From positions 17,761,501 through 17,825,500 of the forward strand of contig NC_134108.1 of the NCBI RefSeq assembly GCF_040939455.1: 64,000 bases of DNA, in the 5' to 3' direction. This DNA is from Microcebus murinus. Its lineage: Eukaryota > Chordata > Mammalia > Primates > Cheirogaleidae. Positions 22,935 to 34,125 of the stretch are shown here, in pieces. Position 1 is the first letter of the stretch. Each line of letters opens with the position of its first letter. The notes beneath the pieces are model-generated. The model was given only the letters and a program-made list of their open reading frames with translations. It was not told where the DNA came from and made no database searches. Made by a program: the position numbers and the translations under genes.

Positions 22935-23915
22935 TCTGTTTAATAGCTATGCGAGGCCTGAGAATACTGAGGGAGATTTATGACGTGTGACCTCTAGCGT
23001 GCAGAATGAAGATGGATGGATGAGACAGTCATGTGCAAACAGCTCCTTCAAACATGACATGACAGTGGGAGCCCAGCCACCTGTCTCTATTGTTCTCATC
23101 TCCCCACTTCATCTTCACCTTCTTGCCCTGAAAGAACAGACTTCACAAAATACTTTGAGTCAGCAAGGTGCGTTTATGCTACAGTGTAGAGGGAAGGGGT
23201 AATTTTCTGGAAGTATACAGGAGACTGTTACATAACTGTTTTAAAATCTGTATTATTTAAATATGCATTTTAGTTGTCCCTGTTGTAGCTTGGACTTATA
23301 TCTTCACTCTTTAAAAAAGAAAATAGTACCACATAAAATCTACTATGTATAATACAGTTTACTAGAAGATTTACTTGAAAAAAAATATGCAAATTATGAG
23401 TTCGGAAAGACCAGAGACGTTAAGTGACGTGAAATCTTATTTTCATTGGAAAAACAGTCATGTGTGGGTTTGTGTCACTAGGAAGTAAATGTAATTTGCG
23501 ACTGACCTCTTACTTGTTTGATAGTTTTTCACTGATTAAAAAGGGCAACTTATCCTTTGATCTATAAATCAAAGAGAGCTGAATAATGGAGCATTTAGTG
23601 TGTTAGGAACTGCTGATTGAATATAAAAGCCACGGACATCCACAAGATTTCCTTGTAGGAAAATGAAGTATGTGGTGAAGCTGTTGAACTTACCAGGTCA
23701 AATTCTAGGAGGGTCTAACTTTATGAAGAGATTCAATGTAAGTTGAGAAAAGCGTAAGAATTAAACCAGGGTTAGTTAGAGCAGTAAATGAAAACACTTG
23801 CTTTAGCAAAGTCTTAGTAGATACTAAATATTTCTTGTTCTAATTGTCTACTAAATAAAAACAACTTAGTAATGCTGGTTAATATTCTTGTTTTTAGGTT
23901 TAATATAATAGTTGT
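22935..23915. other. Unassigned intergenic sequence
   Basis: AT-rich, nothing recognised. Confidence 0.5.
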
Positions 23916-23919
23916 CTTT

Positions 23920-25790
23920 CATTGTTTTGTTTTTTAAAATAATTTTTAAAATTTTAGAATAAGGTAGTACAGAGTTCCCATATACTCCATACCTATTTTT
24001 CCCTATAGTTAACATTGCATATTTGAACATTTGTATAAGACCTTTGTTACAATTAATGAACAAAGATTGATATGTTATTTTAACTAAAGTTTGTAATTTA
24101 TATTGATTTTCTTAGTTTTTATCAGATGTCCTTTTCCTGTTTGATGATCCCAACCAGGATACCATATTACATTAGTCCTCTTATTTCCTTAGGCTCCTCT
24201 TGGCTGTGATAACTTCTCAGACTTTCTCTATTTTTGATGATCTTGACAGTTTTGAGTGCTGGTCAGATATTTTGTACAATGCCCCTCTATTGAGATTTGT
24301 CTGATGTTTTCCTTATTATTAGACTGGAGTTACGGGGCTTTCGAAGGAAGATCCCACAGGTAAAGTGCCATTCTCCTCACATCGTACTGTGGGTACGTAC
24401 TGTCAACATGACTTAACACTGTTCATGTTTACCTTGATCACCTGGCTGAGCTAGTATTTTTCAGGTTCCCCCACTGTGCAGCTACTCTTTTTTTCTCCCT
24501 TTCCATGCTGTATTCTTTGGAAGAAAATCACTATGTGCAGCCCGCACTTAGAGTAGGGATTTATACGCATGGAATATCTACACAATTTATTTGGAATTCT
24601 GTATGGGAGATTCTTCTATTCTTCCCTATTTTATCTATTTGTTCACTTACTTATCTATATCATTATGGACTCAAAGATTTATTTTATACTTGGGATTCTA
24701 AATCAATACTACTTTATCCATTTTGTTGCTCAAATTCTCCAGCTTTGACCATTGGGAGCTCTTCAGTTGCCGACTATGTCCCTCTCCATACCCCATCATT
24801 GTGGTTTCTTTCTTCATTTCCTTTCTGTTTTCCTTTAGCACTTTCTTACTTCCTAGCACTACAAGAGGCTCTAGGCTCATCTTAAATATTTTCTGCACCA
24901 GTCCTAGAATCAGCCTTTTCTCCAAGGAGCCCTGATTTCTTTTATTGGAAAATGGTATTACAAAATAAGATTGGGTGTTAGGTGGGCTTGTTTGTACTGG
25001 GGTGTTGTTGCTATTCAGCATTCTCCACTGACATAGGATGGAAATATATGTTTGTCTACTAACACATGTATATGCGTATATGTATAATTGTTTCTATGTG
25101 TAACCATCTGAATCTACACTAAGCAAAACATAAGTTCATACTGATGATTCCAACTCTAATTCATTACCACATGAATCATTAGTTTCTGTAATATCTCACT
25201 CCAATAATGAGAAATATGGCTCTACCATTCAGTTCCTATCTACCTAATTGTTCAATTCTAGTATATATAAATAGTGATATATGAATTACCCTTATTCCTA
25301 CATGGAACAACTTTATCGACTACAGTATAATGCTTATATGCACTTTTTCCTTTAGTCTTACAGATTCCATTCACTTCCGAAGTTACTTAGGTCATTCTTT
25401 TTCCCGACCCCTTCTTCAATAAGGTTGTTTCACACATATTTAAGATCATTAGATTTATTTTATACAATTGCAATACAGTTAGTTTTGTCACATTCTGCAT
25501 TCCATACTGGGATAACCTGATATCCAAAACAGTTTTTATTTTTTAAATTTGCATCCAGTAAGTTTCCCTCTTTATGCTGGAAAGTTCTATGAGTTTTGAC
25601 AAATACACAGTGTCATATATTCATCATTACAGTATCAATACATTAAAGTACAGAAATAGTTTTACCACCCTAAAAAATCTTCTTGCTTTATGAATTCAGT
25701 TGTCACCTACCAACCTCCAAACTCTTGGAGACCACTGATCTTTTTTTCCATAGCTATAGTTTTCACTTTTACAAAATATCATAATTGGTA
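23920..25790 (-). mobile_element. L1M-type 3' UTR, long old fragment
   Basis: Text characteristic of old mammalian L1 3' UTR in antisense: 'gtacagagttcccatatact' (23968), 'ggctcctcttggctgtgata' (24191), 'ctttggaagaaaatcactat' (24515), 'gaccattgggagctcttcag' (24747), 'cctagaatcagccttttctc' (24902), and near 25560-25640 'agtaagtttccctctttatg' with 'gagttttgacaaatacacag'. The 3' side is at the left. Frames here are not genes. Subfamily not resolved. Confidence 0.75.
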
Positions 25791-25794
25791 TATT

Positions 25795-27095
25795 AAAAAA
25801 ATAAACATAATTACTAGCCTAAATTTATTAAGTATTCAGCATATGGCTTTCCTTATGCTCTGTGCATGCTTTTTTTTTTTAAGTTCTAGTTCTCAGACCA
25901 ACCATATGATGAAGGTACAATTTATCAGGCTTAATTTACAGGCGAGAAAACATAGAATGCTAAACACTACTCCTAAAGTTGCACACAGCTTATAAGAGGA
26001 ATTTTCAGCTCAAAACAAGAGCTATTTGGCTTCAAAACTCGTGTCCAAGCAATAGTGGTATACTGCAAAATTCATACTTAGAACTGGGAAAATTATAATA
26101 GCAACAGAGTACTTGCTTCGGAATGCTCCTTCACCGTGTTAAACTTGGTAGTTCTCTGCACAAAACAATGAGACTCCTTGACAACCCAAAACATGCATTA
26201 CTTTATAGGAAAAAATATGTTAATACTAAAAGGGAAGGAAGTAAGGAAGAAGAAAGGGGGAAGAAGGGAAAAAGCTTGTCAGGTCCAGGAACAGGTTGGG
26301 TGGATCTGTTAGGTTCTACTTAAAGTTGTGCTTTACCCCTAGAGGGTGCACAGTAGTGACATTGTGCTGGCTCAGAATTCCTGGAAAAGGCAAATCCAGA
26401 GGGACATACTTGTTTATGACATTTTCCCTAAAGAGGACTGTTGTGTTCAATATTAATATATTTTATTCACATTGTGTATTGACTCAAGAACTTAGTAGAT
26501 GTATAAAGTTTTAGTTCTGTACTTTCTTTGGCAATGTGGTTATTAATACAGATCCCAATTATAATTGATGCCATGTTTGTGTCTTCTTCGCAAAACCTCA
26601 AATAAGGCTCCTCCATCGTGCTTCCCGTCAAACCCCTTAAAATTAGCCAGTACATGAATTATTGATTGCTGTTAAAATAAAATACTTTCTTGAGATTTGA
26701 GAACGTTTTAATGTGAATTTAACCCACGAACTAATGGGTAAACGATCCATTCTGAGTATCTAGATATGTTTTGGAAGCTCAGAAAATTTAAATGATCACT
26801 TAAGAATCTGCTGTCAAGTTTCTGGCAGAAAGGAAAGAATTCTCTCCGGAAAGAAGAAGTATTAACCTTTTAGCAAAACATGGCAACATATTGGGAAACA
26901 CAAAATGCAATATCTATGTAAAATCATATGCAAGTGTTCCCTGTGAGGCCATAAAGCCACAGCTGGAAGTTCAGTCATCCAGCTACTCTCATTGTGAACT
27001 GGCACGTGGCACTGCAGACATAGCAGCCCTGAAAGAAGGTGTTGGGAATTACCTTGTCATTAGCATGAGGCTTAGATTTGTCATAAGATTTCTTG
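25795..27095. other. Unassigned intergenic sequence
   Basis: Nothing recognised. A purine-rich stretch lies at about 26230-26275. Confidence 0.5.
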
Positions 27096-27103
27096 AAGGT
27101 ACT

Positions 27104-27578
27104 TGGATTAGTTTGCTGGGACTTCTGTAATAAAGTAATACAAAATGGGTGGCTTAAACAACAGAAATTTGGTGTCTCACAGTTCTAGAGGGTAGAAATT
27201 CAAGGTCAAGGTGTTGGCAGGGTTGCTTCCTTCTGAGGGCTGTGAGGGAGAATCTGCTCCAAGCTTTTCTCCCAGCTTCTGGAGGTTTGCTGGCAATCCT
27301 TGCTGTTCCCTGTTTTGTAGATGTATCACTTTAATCTCTGCCTTTACATTCACACGGCCTTCTTACTGTGCCTCTTTCTAGTCTTCCCTTTGTGCATGTC
27401 TGTCTCAGAATCCAAATTTCCCCTTTGTATGAGGATTAGGACTCATACTCATGACCTTGTTTTAACTTGATTAGCCCTGTAAAGAACCTATTTCGAAATA
27501 AGCACATCATATTCTGATGTACTGGAGGTTAGGACTGCAATGTATCTATTTTGGGAGACACAATTTTAACCTATAACA
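27104..27578 (-). mobile_element. MaLR-type solo LTR
   Basis: An antisense ERVL-MaLR LTR begins 'tggattagtttgctgggac', contains 'ggtggcttaaacaacagaaa' (reverse complement of the LTR polyadenylation end) and 'ctggcaatccttgctgttcc', and ends 'ttaacctataaca'. Flanks gtact (27099-27103) and gtacg (27579-27583) are a 5-base duplication with one change. The last 144 bases are repeated at 28577-28720. Confidence 0.85.
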
Positions 27579-27894
27579 GTACGACTAAGGTTTATTTTGC
27601 TAATACAAAGCCAAAAGTCTATACTGTGCCATACTTACATTATTTTTCCTGGTCCTTCCTATTCACTCTCCTCTCAAACGGCAAATTTCCTGGATTGCTT
27701 TGGCCTGCAGGATCAATTAGGAGAGAATAAAGTTGGGATTGACTTTAGGCAAGAAGTTGAGATGGTATGAACTAATTAAAAACTCAAAGAATGCAAGTTT
27801 CTAGGCAATTTTTACTGAATCTGCTCTTTGACTTACATGAAGAGATGTAACCTCTGAAAATGTTCACTATCACATATTGAGGATGAGGTCACAC

Positions 27895-28130
27895 TCTGGA
27901 TTTGGACCCACTTGGTAAGAACCCAAATCCATCATTTCCTTTGGCAGATTATATAACATTTCTGTGACCTCATCTTTAAAATGGGGATATTAGTATTGAT
28001 ATCTATTTCACAGGATTGTTTTGAGTATTAACTAGCATAATCATGGAAAGGGCTTGGGATGAAGCATGTCACATAATTAGCAGTCAATAAATTTTACAGT
28101 GTATTCTTATTGTTATTTTGTTTCTCTGAT
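27895..28130 (+). mobile_element. MIR SINE relic
   Basis: MIR order with 'ctgtgacctcatctttaaaa', 'tggggatattagtattgata', 'tcacaggattgttttgagta' and a terminal 'gtcaataaattttac'. Confidence 0.75.
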
Positions 28131-28444
28131 CTTATTATGGTTGCCCAAAGCAAGACCTAGGGTTTGCTCTTAAGGAGCTTTTGTTTTATGAGCTATAACT
28201 TGAATATGGATATAATATTCTATTCTAAGTTCTTCTTTCTCTTATTCTTTATTTCTGTTTATTCTTTCCTCTTTCAAAATTTCAGTCTTATCTATTTCCA
28301 CTGCCTACATTGTCACCTTTTTCTGTATTAGTCCTAAATCCTTATCTTTAGCTCCAAACACTTCTATGACACATATCATATCCTACTTTGGATGATAATT
28401 ATCTATATACATGAATGTTTCATTATTAGGAGTCTAAATGTATA

Positions 28445-28530
28445 CTCTTTGTAGCACTCACAGTACCTAACAGAGTGCCTGACACATAGTAGGTGCACAA
28501 TAAATATTTGTGGATAAATGTATGAGCTAA
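28445..28530 (+). mobile_element. L2 LINE 3' end relic
   Basis: Carries 'gtgcctgacacatagtaggt' then 'gcacaataaatatttgtgga', the classic L2/MIR 3' tail. Confidence 0.7.
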
Positions 28531-28552
28531 TGTCTTAGAATTTAAAGCTGAT

Positions 28553-28721
28553 TTAGATGAGGACACCAGTCATACTGGATTAGGACTCAAACTCATGACC
28601 TTGTTTTAACTTGATTAGCCCTGTAAAGAACCTATTTCCAAATAAGTACATCATATTCTGATGTACTGAAGGTTAGGACTGCAATGTATCTATTTTGGGG
28701 GATACAATTTAACCTATAACT
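28553..28721 (-). mobile_element. MaLR LTR end, second copy
   Basis: A truncated copy of the LTR at 27104-27578. About 137 of 144 bases match over 28577-28720 against 27433-27576 by eye. It also keeps 'aggacaccagtcatactgg', an ancestral LTR segment that the first copy has lost, so it was not copied from the present state of the first copy. Confidence 0.85.
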
Positions 28722-28745
28722 CACAAAGTTATAGGTTAACTTTGT
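28709..28745. repeat. Overlapping perfect inverted repeats at an LTR end
   Basis: TTAACCTATAACT (28709-28721) and its exact reverse complement (28727-28739) are separated by 5 bases. A second pair, acaaagtt (28723-28730) and aactttgt (28738-28745), overlaps it. The LTR terminus appears copied back in inverted orientation. Confidence 0.9.
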
Positions 28746-28784
28746 AGGACTCAAAGGGTCTTCCTGACTAAAAGAGAGAAATGA

Positions 28785-29302
28785 TTATTCTTTTTTTCTT
28801 TTTTTTATTGCTTTATATTATGGGGGTACAGATATTGTTAGGGTTTCATATCTTGCCCCTATCCCCCCTCCCCCACCCCGCTATGCCAGAGCTTCTAGAG
28901 TGTCCAGCCTCCAGGTGGTGCGCACCAAACCCACCTTGTAAGTACATACCCTTCCCTTCCTCTCCCCTTCCCCCTGCCCACTTCCTGATTACAGATTTTT
29001 TTTTTCAGACATTTTGGTTATAATGTATATCTTTACCTCTCCCTAAAAAGGGATAGAGATAATCCCTTCCCCCCACAATGCTCACCACTTCCTTAAGATG
29101 TGGGTCTCCCCCCCATCCCTGTTGAACACTACCATTTTTTAAGCACCATAGTTTTAGTTAGTCAGTACCAATTTGATAGCGAGTAGATGTGTAGCCTATT
29201 TTCCAGATCTTGTGTCGTCTTGCTTTGTATTACGGGCTTAAGCTTAATCCAGGATAGCATAAATGGTGCTAGCTAGCTCACTGTCGTTTCTTATTGTTGT
29301 CA
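28785..29302 (-). mobile_element. L1 3' UTR, 5'-truncated
   Basis: A T-rich left edge is followed by 'tatattatgggggtacagat', 'cccctatcccccctccccca', 'cttaagatgtgggtctcccc', 'gtcagtaccaatttgatagc' and 'ccaggatagcataaatggtg', in antisense L1 3' UTR order. It is a variant of the tail family seen at 1564, 19945 and 33853. No clear target duplication. Confidence 0.8.
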
Positions 29303-29304
29303 TT

Positions 29305-30155
29305 CATTCTTCTTTTGAAAAAACAGCAGGTCCTTATCTTTCTTCAATTCAATGTGAATGTGGAGGCACAGCCAATCAAGGTATCTGGCTGCCACCTTGG
29401 CCACAGGCATGGGCTCACGCGGAGGCTGATTATTCACAAGTGCCCTTACTTTTGGCACAGTGACCTTTGTAAGGTATCTATTCATGGTTCAATAGTCTTC
29501 CCTGAGTTTTCTCTTGGGGATATGAAGGGAGAGAGAAAATGAGAAATGGGGATTGTGTGTGGAGGTGGGGTGCATGAATAGGGGGTGGGGAGAGAGAGAG
29601 GAATAGATTCTTAATTGGGCTTGTCAATCTGGTGTAATGTGAAATTGAAATTATAGGTGGCTTTGTCTTTACCACATGGAGATGGCTTTTCCACAGCTGT
29701 AGAGCTGTACAGAATAAGGTGAATCCTTAGGAACAAAGGAAAGTGAGACTTGTTAATACCATTGAATACTCTGGATCCAGCTGTGACTAAAACCAGATCT
29801 ACTCATGGACGTCTTGATTCCATGAGTCAATGAATTACCTTTCATTTTTGCTAAGTTGTAAGTTAGATTTCTCTCATTTGCAACAGGAAGAGTCTTTACT
29901 AATACAAATAATTAGTTGTATATTTTACTCTCTTTGCTGGAAAGTTCCCATTGAAAGTCATGTATATATCAAGTAGATTATTTTCTCTATTTAGTCAAGT
30001 AGCAAAATCTTATTCTGTTTTATTGTCACCTGGGTCTAGTGAAACAAACAGCAGGATCTGAATCTGTAATGTTCAAGGAAAACCACAGTCACACAATTAG
30101 AGATGCAAATATTTGTCTTATAACTATCTGAATAAGCTTTTATTGTTCTGGGATG
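29305..30155. other. Unassigned intergenic sequence
   Basis: Nothing recognised. A GA-rich stretch lies at about 29520-29605. Confidence 0.5.
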
Positions 30156-30159
30156 TGGC

Positions 30160-30620
30160 ATAAACAAGTATTACTAAGCACCACGAATATAATGTGCTGT
30201 GGCTGGCTAGGAAGACAGTCTCTTCCCTCAAGGAGTTTATAATCTAGCTGTGGAGATAAGGTATGCACATACATACAAAAATAGAACAGTACAACTGTCC
30301 AATCAATAGTTCATGCTGGACTTAGGAAGATGTTTAGCATTCTAAAAGAAAAAGGAAGGGAGGTGTGGAAGAGGGGTGAGGAACTCCAATGGTGACACGG
30401 CAAAAACAAAAGTGGAGAGTTGGAAAAACAAAATGCATGGAGACCAGTGATTCATCCATTTGGCTTGGTACAGGATTCCTGCAGGGGATCTCCTGCAGAG
30501 ATCCTAAGACTGAACAGTTAGACTGTGGTCAGATTTTTAAAGCTTGGAATGTCAGGCTGAGGAGTTAGGGTTTTAACTTTCAGGGAAGGAGAGTAGCTAC
30601 AGGGATTTGGGTGCAGTGGG
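30160..30620 (+). repeat. Ancient mammalian repeat, family unresolved
   Basis: Blocks 'ctcttccctcaaggagttta' with 'taatctagctgtggagataa', and later 'tcaggctgaggagttagggt', belong to the same unresolved family as 11270-13650. Confidence 0.45.
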
Positions 30621-30624
30621 AACT

Positions 30625-31045
30625 GCAGCGTGATCAAGGTCCCACCTTACCTGTTTCAGGACACCAGTCTATAGTGATCTGCCTAGGAACTCTTGGGCAG
30701 GAGCTAAAGGACGTTATCACACCAGGAGCTGATGAGACACCTGAAGCATGAAGTTATGAGGGCTCAAATGTGGGTAGTGGCACAGAGACGGGCAGGAAAA
30801 AGACATATGAGAGAGGAAGGCAAATTTGGAAGAATGGGCAGAATCCAGAGCTAGGCTGGGTCAGGGAGAAAGGCAATGGATTTTGAACTGGGATAAGATG
30901 TGGAATTTTGGGGGCAGAAATAAGAATTTTACTTTCTGGACACTGTTGCAATTTTACATTTATTTATGTTGTCATTTGATTAATGTTTTTCTCCATTATA
31001 GACTATATGCTTTTAAAATTTAAAGACCACTTTACTAATTGCTGT
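30625..31045. other. Unassigned intergenic sequence
   Basis: Nothing recognised. Confidence 0.45.
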
Positions 31046-31049
31046 GGTT

Positions 31050-31125
31050 TTATATCCAACATGTAGCACAGTGCCTGATCCATAATAGTGGCTTAGTAAA
31101 TACTTGCTGAATGAATAAGTGTTTA
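31050..31125 (+). mobile_element. L2/MIR 3' tail relic
   Basis: Carries 'gcacagtgcctgatccataa' followed by 'agtaaatacttgctgaatga'. Confidence 0.65.
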
Positions 31126-31254
31126 GTATGATTGTAAACTGAAATAAACTGTACACATTAAATTAATAATATATTTATTTGATTTGAAGGTAATATAGTA
31201 GTTTAAAGCATATTAGAATATTAAAGCAACTCCCTAAAATGTTATGTAACCAAT

Positions 31255-32722
31255 ATTTTTTCCAACTTTATTGAAGTATGATTAATAAATAAAAATTGAA
31301 TTTGTTTAGGGAGTACATTGTGATGTTTTGATATATGTATACATTGAGAAATGTACAATAATCAATCCATGTAACATATCCCTTACCTCACATTGTTATA
31401 AATTTTTTTTGTGTGTGTGGTGAGACCATTTAAATCTGCTCTCTAAGCAAATTTCAAGTATACAATACATTATTAACTATAGTCACTATACTGTCGAGTA
31501 TGTCCCAATAATTACTTATCTTGTAGCTAAAGGTTTGTGCCCTTTGACCAATATCTCCCTCCCCTGCTCCCAAACTTCCTGGTAACCACTGTTTTACTTT
31601 CTGTTACTATGAGTTTGACTTTTTAAAAAAGATTCTGCATAGAAGTGAGAATGTGCAGTATTTGTCTTTCTGTGTCTGGCTTATTTTACTCAGCATAATG
31701 TCCTCAAGGTTCATTGCTATAAGTGCAAATGACAAGATTTCCTTTTCTTTTTAGACTGAATGATATTCCATTATGTATAGATGCCATATTTTCCTTATCC
31801 ATTCACATGTTGACAGACACTTAAGCTATTTCCATATCTTGGCTGTTGTGAGTAATGCTGCAATGAATACAGGAGTACAGATAGCTCTTTGAAGTACTGA
31901 TTTCATTTCCTTTGGATATACACTCAAAAGTGGGATTGCTAGGTTATATGGTAATTCTATTACTAATTTTTTAAGGAAATTTCAAACTGTTTTCCATGAT
32001 CGTTGTACCAACATATACCCCTGCAAGCACTGTACAAGTCTTCTCCTTTCTCCATATCCTTGCCAACACTTGCTATATTTTCTCTTTTTGACAGTAGTCA
32101 CCCTAACAAGTATAAGATAATATCTCATTGTGGTTTTGATTTGTATTTCTCTAATGCTTAGTAATGCTGGGCATCTTTCCATACCTGTTGGCCACTTGTG
32201 TGTTTTCTTTGGAGAAATGTTGATTCAGGTACTTTGCCTGAATCCTAATTCATATTCTAATTGGGTTATTTGTTTTTTGCTATTGAGTTATATGAGTTCC
32301 TTATATATTTTGGATGTTAAAGTCTTACCAGATGTGTGGTTTGCAAATATTTTCTCCTATTCTGTAGCTTATCTTTTCTTTCTGTTGATTGTTTGCTGTG
32401 TGGAAGCTTTTTAATCTGATGCAGTCCCACTTGTTTATATTTGCTTTTGCTGCCTGTGCTTTTGCTGTCAAATCCAAATACTTATTGCTGTGATCAATGT
32501 CAAGGAGCTTTACCTCTACCTTTTCTTCTAAGAATTTCATGGTTTCATGTTCTACATTTAAGTCTTTAATTCATTTTGAGTTGATTTTTGTGTATGGTAT
32601 ATGAATGATGAATGATGGGTCCAATATCATTCTTTTGAATGTGAATATCCAGTTTCCTCACTACTATTTATTGGCGAGTCTATCCTTTTTCCATGGTATA
32701 TTTTCATTTGTAACCATAGAAG
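31255..32722 (-). mobile_element. Old L1 3' UTR and ORF2 end (L1MA/L1MB-like)
   Basis: Antisense L1: it starts at the 3' side with 'caactttattgaagtatgat', then 'gtgatgttttgatatatgta', 'ttcaagtatacaatacatta', 'ctcagcataatgtcctcaag', 'gagtaatgctgcaatgaata', 'gtctttaattcattttgagt' and 'ctatttattggcgagtct'. The ORF2 end from about 31640 onward is full of stops. Confidence 0.9.
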
Positions 32723-32944
32723 AAAAAAAATGCTTTCAGGTAAACATTTTCTGAACTGCTGAATGTTAAAAAAACAGAAAAGTCAGCCATCAAAAGTGTT
32801 TATGAAGTCAACCACAAGATTATCGTCTGCTTCCTAGTTCAGTGAACTCCACATCAAGGAATTCTTGATCAGTAGGATTATGATGAAAATTTCAATTTTA
32901 CTACAGAAAGAGGGAATTATCATTGATTTCTATTGAAACATCAT

Positions 32945-33205
32945 AAAAATTTGGAGTCAGCTCTAAGTTCAAATGTCAGTTGTGTTCCCAACTAGCTGCC
33001 TGAATTCAGGCAAGTCACTTCATCCCTCTGAACTTCAGTTTTCTTATCTGTAAAATGAGGATGATAATACCTACCTACCTCATGCTATTGTTGTAAAAAT
33101 TAAATGAGATAATCTATGTAAAATCTTTATCATGGTGTCTGGCATATGACAAGTGCTTAGTAAATATTTTAAATTATTGTTTGTGCTATTACTGCTATAA
33201 TTATT
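32945..33205 (+). mobile_element. MIR SINE, nearly complete
   Basis: Well preserved order: 'caagtcacttcatccctctg', 'aacttcagttttcttatctg', 'taaaatgaggatgataatac', 'taaatgagataatctatgta', 'tggtgtctggcatatgacaa', ending in an ATT-rich tail. Confidence 0.9.
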
Positions 33206-33209
33206 AACT

Positions 33210-33848
33210 CTACAATTTGAGCTTTTCAGAGAAGGGTTATGTCTTAGATATCTTATACCTAATGCTCAAGACAATGTAACCCCAACCCCTAGCTCAAGCA
33301 AATTTGCAAAATTGAACTAAGGTCCTACTTTTGAGGATGGTAGATGATAAAAAACGAGTGGTGGAAGGAAGAAGTTCAGTCTTTATAATTATTCAGCCAT
33401 GTGCTTCAAATTCAGGTTAAAAAATTATAAAGATCAAAGAATTTTTCTAAATATCTCCTACACAAGGAGATGGATTTAACTATTTAAATTGAGTCATTGG
33501 AAAATATTTTCTAGGAAAATAAAGATGAGTTTGTGCAATCAAAAGGTGATCTTTACTATTGCTTTGTTAACAATTGATTTCTCATCTAAAACTGCTTTTG
33601 TATATGCAAACTCTGTGAAACCTTTTTATAATTCCTGAAATGAGAAAACTGGATTGGAATCATGTTACTTATGCATAACATGGAATGCATAATATTACTT
33701 GACTTATGGAATGACAAAATAATTAATTATGTTATAGTGAGATCTCTTCTGTGTGGATCACATTGGATGTGTTATATCAGAAGGTTAGTGGCATTGCTAT
33801 TTCCATTGGGGAACTTTCATTTAAAAAACTAAGTATATTATCAAAATG
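33210..33848. other. Unassigned intergenic sequence
   Basis: AT-rich, nothing recognised. Confidence 0.5.
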
Positions 33849-33852
33849 ACTT

Positions 33853-33952
33853 TTTTTAAAATTTTAGCATATTATGGGGGTACAATTGTTAAGGTTACAT
33901 ATATTGTCCATGCTCCCCTCCCCTCTCGAGTAAGAGCTTCAAGCATGTCTTT
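33853..33952 (-). mobile_element. Very short L1 3' end insertion
   Basis: Only about 100 bases: a T-rich edge, 'ttttagcatattatgggggt', 'aaggttacatatattgtcca' and 'ctctcgagtaagagcttcaa'. It is the shortest of the lineage-specific L1 tails here. Confidence 0.85.
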
Positions 33953-34111
33953 TAATATTGACATAAAATGTAAAATTTTTTCTTATAGGAATTAGAAGAC
34001 ATTTTTTGTATCAATTATTGTAATTTAGGCTGAATAATGCCAGTTATTTTGCTGCTCTGCTGAAGTCCCCTTTTTTGAGCCTACACTGAACCTGTAATAC
34101 TTATGGAAAGA

Positions 34112-34125
34112 GTTACCATAGCAAC
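34112..34125. promoter_or_regulatory. RFX X-box-like motif
   Basis: GTTACCATAGCAAC fits the RFX factor X-box GTNRCC-N2-RGYAAC at every position. A CRE-like tgatgtcac follows at 34132-34140. It lies in non-repeat sequence. Binding is not shown by sequence alone. Confidence 0.35.

Noticed and set aside
24505..24885. 126-codon open frame
   Set aside because: Covered by old L1M 3' UTR sequence.
27104..28721. Whole-provirus reading of the two LTR copies as a pair around an internal region
   Set aside because: The 1 kb between them holds MIR and L2 relics and no viral sequence, and the second copy is a fragment, so they are not the two LTRs of one provirus.
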